Assembly: GCA_944323275.1 (NCBI GenBank)
Contig: CALUSA010000011.1
Coordinates: forward strand, 1 to 40,300
From: Candidatus Gastranaerophilales bacterium
Lineage (GTDB): Bacteria; Cyanobacteriota; Vampirovibrionia; Gastranaerophilales; Gastranaerophilaceae
Reading direction: 5' to 3'
DNA: 40,300 bases
Both the position numbers and the translations under genes were made by a program. The notes beneath the pieces were generated by a model. It had not been told where the DNA came from, did not search any database, and saw nothing but the letters and a program-made list of their open reading frames with translations. Positions 28,588 to 35,960 of the stretch are shown in pieces. How positions within the stretch are numbered: position 1 is the first letter of the stretch; every line of letters begins with the position of its first letter.

Positions 28588-29304
28588 ATGACTTTTGAAG
28601 CTACAAATGTTAAAGCTACATTGGTTGCGTTAAATTATAATTGTATAGCAAATGAGTTTTCAGATAAACTCGATGAAAAGGACATAATAAACAAATATAA
28701 GTTAAAACTTAAAGATGTAGAATGGAACGGACCTAATTTGCCGCCGCCGCACATTTTAAATGAACTCCGTCCATTAGTTCCTTATGTATATACAACAGAG
28801 GATATGACAATTCAGGTTATATACACTCAAAGTGAATATAAATTGTCTATTGAAAAAAGAAATTTTTCACAAGAAGGTTTTGAACAATTCAAAAATTTAT
28901 CGAATGATGTCCTTGACATAAAGCTTTCTGATATTACTGCTATCGGGGTTAATTACAATGCTTTGTTTAATTTGGGTGATGCAAAATTAAATCTTTTAAA
29001 CAATAATATAATTGAAAAAGTTCCTGATTTTAAAAAGAATTTAACATTTGAGTTTGTTTTACCAATTGAATATGCTGACAGAAATCTTATTGCAACTTAC
29101 AGAATAAAGAAAAAAAGTGGTGGGGGTAATACAAGCGAACCTCGTATATATAGTATTAATGTAAATTTCCATTTTGATATTTCCAAGCTATCAACTGCTG
29201 AAAAAACAGAAAAAGTTAAAGATATATTATCTTATAACTTATATGATGAATTTATTGAAAAAAGTCAAGGATTTTTAAAATTAAATGACAAATCGAAGGA
29301 GTAA
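28588..29304 (+). CDS. 238-aa hypothetical protein, first gene of a two-gene unit
   Basis: A soluble alpha/beta protein with MTFEATNVKATLVALNYNCI at the start, a middle DIKLSDITAIGVNYNALFNL, and a later PRIYSINVNFHFDISKLS. The ITAIGxNY pattern recalls small beta-sandwich proteins in phage accessory loci, but I do not recognise a family. It lies between a displaced tape measure end and HigBA, and overlaps the next gene by 20 bases. AAGG lies before the ATG. Confidence 0.65.
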   Translation: MTFEATNVKATLVALNYNCIANEFSDKLDEKDIINKYKLKLKDVEWNGPNLPPPHILNELRPLVPYVYTTEDMTIQVIYTQSEYKLSIEKRNFSQEGFEQFKNLSNDVLDIKLSDITAIGVNYNALFNLGDAKLNLLNNNIIEKVPDFKKNLTFEFVLPIEYADRNLIATYRIKKKSGGGNTSEPRIYSINVNFHFDISKLSTAEKTEKVKDILSYNLYDEFIEKSQGFLKLNDKSKE

Positions 29305-29785
29305 CAGAGATTATTTGGAAGATGATTATGAAAATACTGATGCTTCTTCACAGATTGGCATCGAAACATCAGCGATGCAAATAGTGCCTATTTCAACTGT
29401 AGGTCAGTCCAATAATTCATCATCAAATCTTTACGGGTATATTGCTGCTTGTATAAAAAATTTGTCCGATAGTCATATAAAATCTTTAAAAGACAGAATA
29501 CGAGAATACAAAAAGGAATGTAAAGAACTACAAGAAGAATTTAAAGAATTAGAAAAAGAAAATAAAGAATTAAACAAAGAAGTTTCTGACATAAAAGGGC
29601 AGCTTAAAGTAGTATTAGGATTAGGCTGGACAATGTTTATTTCGCTTATTTGTGGAATTTGCGGCTTGGTCTGGTATCATATTACCTATATAGTTCCAAT
29701 TTTACCAAGGGAAAATAATGAGTTACACACACAGCAGTTACAAGAGCCTATAACCCCTGTGTCTTCAAATAAAAAAAATAAATAA
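29285..29785 (+). CDS. Coiled-coil membrane protein, second gene of the unit
   Basis: This 166-aa protein has a disordered acidic start, a long coiled coil (about residues 70-115, KDRIREYKKECKELQEEFKE), one transmembrane helix (about 118-142, VVLGLGWTMFISLICGICGL) and a short external-looking tail. The arrangement of a soluble sensor-like partner plus a membrane protein with a coiled coil fits an exclusion or defence pair, but nothing proves this. Confidence 0.65.
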   Translation: MTNRRSNRDYLEDDYENTDASSQIGIETSAMQIVPISTVGQSNNSSSNLYGYIAACIKNLSDSHIKSLKDRIREYKKECKELQEEFKELEKENKELNKEVSDIKGQLKVVLGLGWTMFISLICGICGLVWYHITYIVPILPRENNELHTQQLQEPITPVSSNKKNK

Positions 29786-29812
29786 ATTTTTTATGTGACG
29801 TAGTACAATACA

Positions 29813-30094
29813 CTAAAAAGCAACTTTTACCTCATCAAGATTTACTGTTTGTTTTGCGTGCCAGAGGTCATAGGCTAATTGCTCACGCAGCCATATCTCC
29901 GGTGATGTTTTAAAACATTTTGCCAGTTTCAGGGCTACTTCTGTTGAAACAGGGACTTTACAATTAACAATATTAGACAGGTGCTTTCTGCTTATACCGA
30001 GCATAAGAGCAAGTTTGGCAATCGTAAGATTGTAATCTTTCATATATAATTCTTTTAGAGTTTCTCCCGGATGGGGCGGATTAAACATTTCCAT
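29813..30094 (-). CDS. higA: HigA-type antitoxin
   Basis: MEMFNPPHPGETLKELYMKD is the standard HigA opening, followed by the XRE helix-turn-helix LTIAKLALMLGISRKHLSNI with VNCKVPVSTEVALKLAKCFK and TSPEIWLREQLAYDLW. The 93-aa protein binds DNA and neutralises the HigB toxin encoded just upstream (toxin first, 11-base gap). Its operator is at 30392-30412. Confidence 0.92.
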   Translation of the reverse strand: MEMFNPPHPGETLKELYMKDYNLTIAKLALMLGISRKHLSNIVNCKVPVSTEVALKLAKCFKTSPEIWLREQLAYDLWHAKQTVNLDEVKVAF

Positions 30095-30105
30095 TTTACA
30101 CCTCT

Positions 30106-30384
30106 TTAATGATAATCTTGATAATCAACTATATAAACATTTTCATCTTCAAACTTAAAGGTTATGCGCCAGTTACCATTTATTTTTAATGACCAGTGGT
30201 CTTTTAAATCGCCTTTCAGTTTATGTAGGTTCAGATTCGGCAAATCAATATCTTTGATATCTGTCATTAAGTTTAACCTGTTTAGAATTACTCTTAATCT
30301 TTGGGCGTGTTTTTCTTGAATGCCGCTTTTTGACCCTGTGAGATAAAACTTTTCTAAGCCTTTATGTTTGAATGATTTAATCAT
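30106..30384 (-). CDS. higB: HigB-type mRNA interferase toxin
   Basis: This 92-aa protein has MIKSFKHKGLEKFYLTGSKS, GIQEKHAQRLRVILNRLN, and HKLKGDLKDHWSLKINGNWR followed by ITFKFEDENVYIVDYQDYH, the canonical HigB/RelE-like layout with the basic WRI motif and final His. It cuts mRNA on the ribosome when free of HigA. Length is standard. Confidence 0.92.
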   Translation of the reverse strand: MIKSFKHKGLEKFYLTGSKSGIQEKHAQRLRVILNRLNLMTDIKDIDLPNLNLHKLKGDLKDHWSLKINGNWRITFKFEDENVYIVDYQDYH

Positions 30385-30390
30385 ACTATT

Positions 30391-30419
30391 ATTGTAACCT
30401 GTTTGGTTACAAGTGTCAA
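30391..30419 (-). promoter_or_regulatory. higBA promoter with operator
   Basis: Minus-strand TTGACA (30414-30419), 17-base spacer, TACAAT (30391-30396). The spacer and -10 hold the perfect inverted repeat TTGTAACC-N5-GGTTACAA (30392-30412), a likely HigA site. Confidence 0.85.
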
Positions 30420-30428
30420 GGTAAAACT

Positions 30429-31424
30429 ATGTCATACGCAGCATTTTACATAAAGAAAGATAACAAGGTGACAAACCCTGTTAATGCAGTGCAGGCAAAC
30501 GGAATAAAAGCCCAGCTTAGCTCCGCTTTTAGCAATGCAAAAAATACTTTGCAAAACTTCGATATTAGCCAAATGGCTAATAATATCAACTTGCAAAGTG
30601 CTACAGAGTTTACACAAAAATACGCTGTCAGCGCACTGACAATGGTTATAAACCAGCGTCCTGTGACAAATCAAATGATGTTAGACAGCTTGTTTAACGG
30701 GCTTGCTCCAGCGTTGAACATCACAGCAGCCCAAACTGGTTTTAACTCCATTATGGAGATGAAAAGCGCAATCCAGGCAGGAAATATCAACGTTGCTAAC
30801 TTTATGCAGGGATTGTCAAACGGTTTGAGCATAGTCACAGATACAATGACAGGTGCGCAGGACTACAGCAAGTATGGTGAAGAAATTGTAATTGACCTTT
30901 TAACGGAGTTTACAAGAGCCTATATAGCAGAAACACCGGACAGACGGGTGCAATCAGGACAGACTTACAATGAGTATATACACAATCTGCCTTTGACTTT
31001 GCCCTTTACCGGTATTATTAAAGACGGGTTGAACTATACTGCGCATGAATTTGCGGACAGACTGGAACAAATCATGCTTTCAAAAGAGCCGTTTACTTTC
31101 CGTGCCGGTACAAAGATTTTTGAAAACTATGTGTTTACTTCTTTTACTCCGAGGATTCAAACTGAAAACGGTGTGCAGTTTGATGCAGAGATTAAAGTTA
31201 TACACGAAGGTGATGTTGAGTTTGTGAAAGTAAATATCCCCAAGCAGACTTCAACAGCCAAAAGCTCAGGAACAAGTGCGCAGCGTAAACAAACAACGAA
31301 TACCAAAAAGACTCAAAGCATTGCGAATAAAACATCTCAGCAGACTTATGTCGGACATTATCAGGCTTCACCAATACAAAGTATTTATAAACCTGCTTCC
31401 AGTATTTTAGGGATTACATATTAA
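30429..31424 (+). CDS. Baseplate/tail protein following the tape measure (gp53/DUF6046-like)
   Basis: This 331-aa protein has an N-terminal helical region, and a C-terminal beta domain with FTFRAGTKIFENYVFTSFTP and NGVQFDAEIKVIHEGDVEFV, similar to tail proteins that lie between tape measure and hub genes in contractile phages. The last ~70 residues are low complexity, ending SIYKPASSILGITY. AAGG precedes the ATG, placed directly beyond the higBA promoter. The exact position in the baseplate is inferred. Confidence 0.72.
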   Translation: MSYAAFYIKKDNKVTNPVNAVQANGIKAQLSSAFSNAKNTLQNFDISQMANNINLQSATEFTQKYAVSALTMVINQRPVTNQMMLDSLFNGLAPALNITAAQTGFNSIMEMKSAIQAGNINVANFMQGLSNGLSIVTDTMTGAQDYSKYGEEIVIDLLTEFTRAYIAETPDRRVQSGQTYNEYIHNLPLTLPFTGIIKDGLNYTAHEFADRLEQIMLSKEPFTFRAGTKIFENYVFTSFTPRIQTENGVQFDAEIKVIHEGDVEFVKVNIPKQTSTAKSSGTSAQRKQTTNTKKTQSIANKTSQQTYVGHYQASPIQSIYKPASSILGITY

Positions 31425-32016
31425 ATCGTTTGATTAGTAAGTTTGCCGGTTCAATACTGTTCATAAAAGGAACTAAAAATACTTCTTTATCATTTTTGAG
31501 TTGTATTTTTACAAAATTTTTAATTTGCGTTTCTTTTTTTGTTCCTAATCCAGTCATACCACCAACAACTGCACCCACAATGCCAAACACAATACCGCCC
31601 ACTATTGCTCTTGCTATTACAGATTTTTCTCTTTCTGTTATTTCTTGTTCAGAAAGTATTTTTAAATCCAAAATTTCACTTTTGACTATATTTTCACAAT
31701 TTTTATTTTGCAAATCTTGAATAACAAGTGTATTGTTTGTTACTTTTATTGTTACTGGTGTATTCTCTGGAATTTCTGATAAGCCTGAAATGTGAGTAAA
31801 AGGGATTGTTTCAATACTATTTCCCAATTCTTTTTTCCCTTTTGGTGTTGATAAATATATCAAATAGCCTAAAAGGTGCAAAAGACCAACAACAAAAACA
31901 AAAAGCCCGGATATTTTAAATAATAACAAAAAGCCATTTATATTATCGGGCGGGATAAAAAGACACAAACCTAAAATACTAAGCATAAATAATATGATAT
32001 AATACACTATAATCAT
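31414..32016 (-). CDS. Membrane protein with glycine-hairpin domain (cassette B, third gene)
   Basis: This 200-aa protein has two N-terminal transmembrane helices (about residues 3-22 and 28-53), a beta-rich region (PVTIKVTNNTLVIQDLQNKN), then KSVIARAIVGGIVFGIVGAV with VGGMTGLGTKKE, the same hairpin as in the 27800-28402 protein. Lengths are identical, but the membrane parts differ. It overlaps the baseplate gene end by 11 bases and its ATG overlaps the upstream stop (ATGA). Confidence 0.75.
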   Translation of the reverse strand: MIIVYYIILFMLSILGLCLFIPPDNINGFLLLFKISGLFVFVVGLLHLLGYLIYLSTPKGKKELGNSIETIPFTHISGLSEIPENTPVTIKVTNNTLVIQDLQNKNCENIVKSEILDLKILSEQEITEREKSVIARAIVGGIVFGIVGAVVGGMTGLGTKKETQIKNFVKIQLKNDKEVFLVPFMNSIEPANLLIKRFNM

Positions 32017-32333
32017 TGCTCGTTATCCTTATTTATTTTTGTAACTACTACATCTTTATTCATTCTAGCAAGCATTCTTTCCCATATTTTTAAATCCTTA
32101 TATTGGGCATTTTCTATTTCAACAATTATTGCTCGTCTTGCTGTTTTAAAATTTAAATATAAATTGTTTTCTATTTCTTCTGCTTCTATTGATTTAATGG
32201 ACTTGTATTCTAACTTGTATTTACCGTACCCTTTTTCAAAAGCACCAAATTCAATAAAACCCAATTTGGGGATTACATATATATTAATTTTTCCTTCCAA
32301 TTGGAAATGCCCGATATATACATGCCTATGCAA
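32013..32333 (-). CDS. 106-aa bPH-like protein or second half of a frameshifted gene
   Basis: The frame is open from TTG 32333, overlaps the previous gene by 61 bases in the -1 frame, and has no ribosome site. Its content (KINIYVIPKLGFIEFGAFEK then GKYKLEYKSIKSIEAEEIEN) resembles a bacterial PH-like domain. It is either a coupled separate gene or the missing C-terminal part of the DUF4236 protein after an indel near the A5 run at about 32285. Confidence 0.5.
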   Translation of the reverse strand: MHRHVYIGHFQLEGKINIYVIPKLGFIEFGAFEKGYGKYKLEYKSIKSIEAEEIENNLYLNFKTARRAIIVEIENAQYKDLKIWERMLARMNKDVVVTKINKDNEQ

Positions 32334-33406
32334 ACGCCATTTTGCAAATCATTATTCTCGATATCTTCAGCACCTCTTATTTTTAAATCTAAAATTTTTT
32401 CAAACTCATCACAGCACCCTTCTTTTGAAAAATATAATAAACAATCTAAGCCTGAATTACTTTTTATTCTAAAATGCTGATATTGACAAATTGGACAGGA
32501 ATAATTATTTTTAAATCTTTTATCAGGTCCACCTTTTTTGTTTGTATATTTCCAAGTTCTGTCAACAATTTTTGCATCAGAAGGGGCAAAATCTTCAACA
32601 ACTTTTACCGGAGCATTTTCAATCCACACTTCATTATAACTTATAGGAATAAATTGATTATTTTTTAAAAGCAAAATTCTGTCGGGGAAAAAGTAAAGGA
32701 CATTTTTTTCAAAATTTATTATAGGCACATTAATATTAGATTTTACATATTTGGGCAAGCCTATTGTTAATACCGCATGAGAAGATACGTTTGTTTGATT
32801 AGCACCACTTGAATATTTGGTATCAATATTTTTATATGTGGAAGAAATACATTCAATTTTCTGACAATTTTTCATTTTTTTAAAAGAATCAATAATTTCC
32901 TTATTATCTAAGTCATAATTAATTGTTACTGTTTTTCTATAAATATCACATAGCATTGAAATAATTATAATTACGAAAAATAAAGGGGAATATCTAATAA
33001 ATAAATTTAATTGAAAAATAAAATCTACTATAGCAAAGCCAATAAAGATATATATAAAAATCACAAGAAAAGCTGGTTTTCTATAACTTGCATTCAATGA
33101 ATTTACAACTTCATCTTCCGATGTTTCTTCACAATTAATATCTGTTGATATATTTTCAAGTAATTGTCTATTTTCTTTGTTATGTACCGAAATATCTTTG
33201 GATTCAGGCGGCACAAAGGAGTTATCGTGATTAGAAAAGTATTTTCTATAATAAAACCCGTTTCTACCGGCATGTATATAATCTTGCCCATTGGCATTAG
33301 TCCCAATTCTGAAACCTTTAAATCCAGCAGAATAACCTATTCCTGACTTAGATAAATTGATTCTAAAACCACCTAATTTAAAGCTTTTTCTCAAATAAAA
33401 GCCCAT
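32273..33406 (-). CDS. DUF4236-domain membrane protein (cassette B, first gene)
   Basis: Start chosen at ATG 33406 (MGFYLRKSFKLGGFRINLSK) with AGGAG upstream. The DUF4236 domain is clear: SGIGYSAGFKGFRIGTNANG and the following HAGRNGFYYRKYF. Two transmembrane helices follow near residues 115-160. The C-terminal part has DRTWKYTNKKGGPDKRFKNN, a segment often found in DUF4236 proteins. It is transcribed against the tail genes. The domain is widespread in accessory loci; its function is unknown. The end is unusual, because the next frame overlaps it. Confidence 0.85.
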   Translation of the reverse strand: MGFYLRKSFKLGGFRINLSKSGIGYSAGFKGFRIGTNANGQDYIHAGRNGFYYRKYFSNHDNSFVPPESKDISVHNKENRQLLENISTDINCEETSEDEVVNSLNASYRKPAFLVIFIYIFIGFAIVDFIFQLNLFIRYSPLFFVIIIISMLCDIYRKTVTINYDLDNKEIIDSFKKMKNCQKIECISSTYKNIDTKYSSGANQTNVSSHAVLTIGLPKYVKSNINVPIINFEKNVLYFFPDRILLLKNNQFIPISYNEVWIENAPVKVVEDFAPSDAKIVDRTWKYTNKKGGPDKRFKNNYSCPICQYQHFRIKSNSGLDCLLYFSKEGCCDEFEKILDLKIRGAEDIENNDLQNGVCIGMYISGISNWKEKLIYM

Positions 33407-33508
33407 AATCTTAACTCCTATACTCAACTAGTAAATTATACCATACATTCAAATCATACATTACATTTAAGAAACTTTGTTATCATATTTTCTGTTTAGC
33501 TTTGCACC

Positions 33509-33652
33509 TTGAAAATAAACCGAAATGGTTTATAATATAAACAAAGGGGAGCTGCCCCTGTTTTACCGGAACAGTGACAGCTGCTTCGACCCTTTAAACA
33601 AAAAGCGAAATAATTTGTAAAAGATGTCCTAGTACGGCTAGGGCGTCTTTTA
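33509..33652 (+). ncRNA. Antisense RNA (type I antitoxin), copy 2, with promoter
   Basis: TTGAAA (33509-33514), 16-base spacer, TATAAT (33531-33536), the same -35, spacing and -10 as in copy 1. The RNA would begin near 33543, cross GGGGAGCTGCCCC and an ACAG/CTGT-rich hairpin, and end at CCTAG-tacgg-CTAGG-GCG-TCTTTT inside the toxin gene. Confidence 0.65.
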
Positions 33653-33668
33653 TTATTTGTCTTCTCAT
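33594..33668 (-). CDS. 24-aa hydrophobic type I toxin-like peptide, copy 2
   Basis: MRRQIIKDALAVLGHLLQII then SLFV has the same length and pattern as copy 1, with 11 of 24 positions identical and most others conservative. The ribosome site AAAGGGGGTGA is strong and can be covered by an upstream CACCCC (minus strand, 33720-33715) plus CTGC/GCAG pairing. It lies between cassette B and the baseplate plug gene, facing left. Confidence 0.7.
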   Translation of the reverse strand: MRRQIIKDALAVLGHLLQIISLFV

Positions 33669-33792
33669 TTTATCACCCCCTTTCTGCTTGTTTCTTCGTA
33701 AACTGTTGTGCAGCGGGGTGATTCAGGTCTTACCCTTTATTTATTTTTCAAAGTGCTGTCATGCTACTAAGCGTTTCGAGCCTAATTATACT

Positions 33793-34119
33793 ATGAACAC
33801 GTTAAACATCCCAAACTTATTAAACACTCCGGATATCAGGGCGTCATACACGATTAACAACCAGTCGTATATGTTCCATTTTTTGTGGTGTGATACCTTT
33901 TGTCTTCTGGATATTTATATTATTCAAGATAACGAAAACGTCTATATCTGCAAAGGTGAACCGCTCGTTCCAGAAAGAAACATGATAGCACGTTCTGCAG
34001 ATATGCAGGGGGCTTTGGTTTTGTTCAATAAATACGGGCAGCAAATAACGCCTTCACAAAACAATTTGTCATCTGATTTTGTACTTGTTTATATTTCACA
34101 AGAGGAATTAAATGGATAG
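33793..34119 (+). CDS. Baseplate plug protein (Pam3 gp18-like)
   Basis: Start taken at ATG 33793 (MNTLNIPNLLNTPDIRASYT); the upstream part of the frame is the toxin leader region. It has the segment NQSYMFHFLWCDTFCLLDIY, then YICKGEPLVPERNM, as in small baseplate plug proteins of the simple contractile tails. The 108-aa length fits. There is no good ribosome site, perhaps because the cassette insertion altered the upstream region. Confidence 0.72.
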   Translation: MNTLNIPNLLNTPDIRASYTINNQSYMFHFLWCDTFCLLDIYIIQDNENVYICKGEPLVPERNMIARSADMQGALVLFNKYGQQITPSQNNLSSDFVLVYISQEELNG

Positions 34120-35047
34120 AGTCTGGAAACAAAGCTCGCTTGATTTTCATATAATGTTGCAGATTGCCGGCGCTGATATCCAGATTCAAGACCTCGACAT
34201 TGATATTGATGTTTATAAAAACAATAAATCCGAAACAAACAAATCGACTGTTACTATATGGAATTTAAACGACATCACATATCAAAGAATACTGGAAAAA
34301 ACATACGCCGTTGATGTTTATACTTGGTACGGCAATGATGAGCCGGCGTTATTATTCAGAGGCTACGTTGACCCTGAAAAAACAATCAAAAGAAACAGCC
34401 CCAAAGGTCGTATAAACACAGCCAGAGGATTTCTTGAAAGCCCTATAAAACAAGACGTCAAAGGGTCGTTTGATATACCTACAATCATTGAACTGGTAGA
34501 CGGCAAAGTTGCTTATGACAGCGCAAAAATAAACAAAAATTATCGTCAAAAGGTTTCGTCAACCCAAATATTACGTGACTGCATAGAGGCAATGAATATA
34601 GGTATCGCAAAATTCAGCGATAAATTGCCTGCAACAGAATATAACACATATAAAGCCATAGGCAGTCCGCACGTTATAATGCAAAAGATTTGCAAATCTT
34701 TGAATATAAGGTTCTGCATAGTCAATGGATTAATTCAGGTTATAGCGCCGGATGAGGAGTTTGACGGGGAGTTTGCAATTTTATTAAATCCGGAAAACTC
34801 AATGCGACCCGAAAGACTGGGAGAAAACGAACTTGCAATACCGACAAGATTTATCCCTTTTGCAAACCCCAATGACTGGGTGCAATGTGATTTTAGAGAA
34901 TTTGAGGGCATTGAAAGAATCAGACAGGTTCACCACAAGGCGAATAATTACGGCACAACAGGCGAAACAGAAATAATAATCGGATTTGACAAATTAAAGA
35001 AAAAAACGAAAAGAAAGAAAAAGAAAAGTGCCCAGAACAGCCAATGA
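34112..35047 (+). CDS. Baseplate hub protein (gp27/Mu gp44-like)
   Basis: This 311-aa protein has the beta-rich N-terminus of hub proteins (ADIQIQDLDIDIDVYKNNKS with STVTIWNLNDITYQRI), a VDVYTWYGNDEPALLFRGYV barrel strand pair, and a C-terminal NPENSMRPERLGENELAI segment. A strongly basic tail (KKKTKRKKKK) closes it. It overlaps the plug gene by 8 bases and the spike gene by 20. Confidence 0.85.
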   Translation: MDRVWKQSSLDFHIMLQIAGADIQIQDLDIDIDVYKNNKSETNKSTVTIWNLNDITYQRILEKTYAVDVYTWYGNDEPALLFRGYVDPEKTIKRNSPKGRINTARGFLESPIKQDVKGSFDIPTIIELVDGKVAYDSAKINKNYRQKVSSTQILRDCIEAMNIGIAKFSDKLPATEYNTYKAIGSPHVIMQKICKSLNIRFCIVNGLIQVIAPDEEFDGEFAILLNPENSMRPERLGENELAIPTRFIPFANPNDWVQCDFREFEGIERIRQVHHKANNYGTTGETEIIIGFDKLKKKTKRKKKKSAQNSQ

Positions 35048-35618
35048 CAGTTTAATCGACATTTTAAACGGTTTTTCAGGCTCTATGCTTGTTGAAAAGC
35101 CCTGCAAGGTCGTAAATGTCAATTCTCAATACTCTGTTGATGTCGAATACTATGACAATAACGACATCGACTATTTGTATAATGTTCCGGTAAAGCATAT
35201 TCAAACTCAAAAAGCGTTTGTTTTCATGGGTCTTAGTGTCGGAGATTGCGGCACTGTACGTTTTTTTGACAATGACGTGACCGGGTATTACTCAAACAGC
35301 GAGTATGTCAGCGATGAGGAGCGCACACACGACATAAACGATAACTTATTCAGCGTTGGCTTTTATCCTTCTGTCAATCAGTATATTTTTCCGGCAGGCG
35401 ATATTGTAATCGGTACAACAAACGGTGCGATTATAAATCTGACAACAAACGGCATAACAATAAACGGCGGCGATATTACAATCACCGGCAGCGGCAGCGT
35501 TTCTGTTAACGGTTCAAGTGTAACTATAGGTTCTGACACGACAATCGATGGCAAAAAATTTCTGGAACACACACATTCAAACGGAAATCAAGGCAACCCC
35601 ACAGGCGGTGTGATATGA
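35028..35618 (+). CDS. Baseplate spike protein (Gp138/gpV-like)
   Basis: Start at GTG 35028 (MPRTANDSLIDIL). The N-terminal half is an OB-like Gp138_N domain (KPCKVVNVNSQYSVDVEYYD). Then a beta-helix repeat region (TTNGITINGGDITITGSGSV) leads to HTHSNGNQGNPTGGV, the apex type with a His-x-His metal site that binds iron in related spikes. It forms the cell-puncturing trimer at the tail tip. Confidence 0.88.
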   Translation: MPRTANDSLIDILNGFSGSMLVEKPCKVVNVNSQYSVDVEYYDNNDIDYLYNVPVKHIQTQKAFVFMGLSVGDCGTVRFFDNDVTGYYSNSEYVSDEERTHDINDNLFSVGFYPSVNQYIFPAGDIVIGTTNGAIINLTTNGITINGGDITITGSGSVSVNGSSVTIGSDTTIDGKKFLEHTHSNGNQGNPTGGVI

Positions 35619-35959
35619 CGGATATATTAATGAATAATAACAGATTACCTATGTACAACGGTGATTTTATTTTAGTGCAGGGAATTGACGAGATAAAGCA
35701 GCATATAATTACGGCTTTAAACACATTTTACACAGACTGGCTCTTAAATTTTGAAAAAGGAATTGATTACGCATTCGGGATGAGAAATGAAGAATTTTTG
35801 GAGCACGACTGTAAAAAACAAATTTTAGGCGTTGAAGGCGTGACAGCTCTTTTAAATTTTAGTATGACGTTTGACCGCCAAATTATGGGTTGGCATATCT
35901 TCTCAGGCATAAAAACTGTTTACGGGAAATTAGAAATTAATGAAACGATAGGGGTGTAA
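35615..35959 (+). CDS. Baseplate wedge protein (gp25/gpW-like)
   Basis: This 114-aa protein has GDFILVQGIDEIKQHIITAL, then TDWLLNFEKGIDYAF, with the later EGVTALLNFSMTFDRQIMGW, the pattern of gp25-like wedge/sheath-initiator proteins. It overlaps the spike gene by 4 bases and precedes baseplate J by 1 base, the usual order. Confidence 0.85.
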   Translation: MTDILMNNNRLPMYNGDFILVQGIDEIKQHIITALNTFYTDWLLNFEKGIDYAFGMRNEEFLEHDCKKQILGVEGVTALLNFSMTFDRQIMGWHIFSGIKTVYGKLEINETIGV

Positions 35960-35960
35960 T

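Noticed and set aside
31409..32282. GGGATTACATAT repeated at 31414 and about 32269 as possible insertion borders of cassette B
   Set aside because: The second copy lies inside a coding segment of the cassette, not at its edge, and the match is only about 12 bases.
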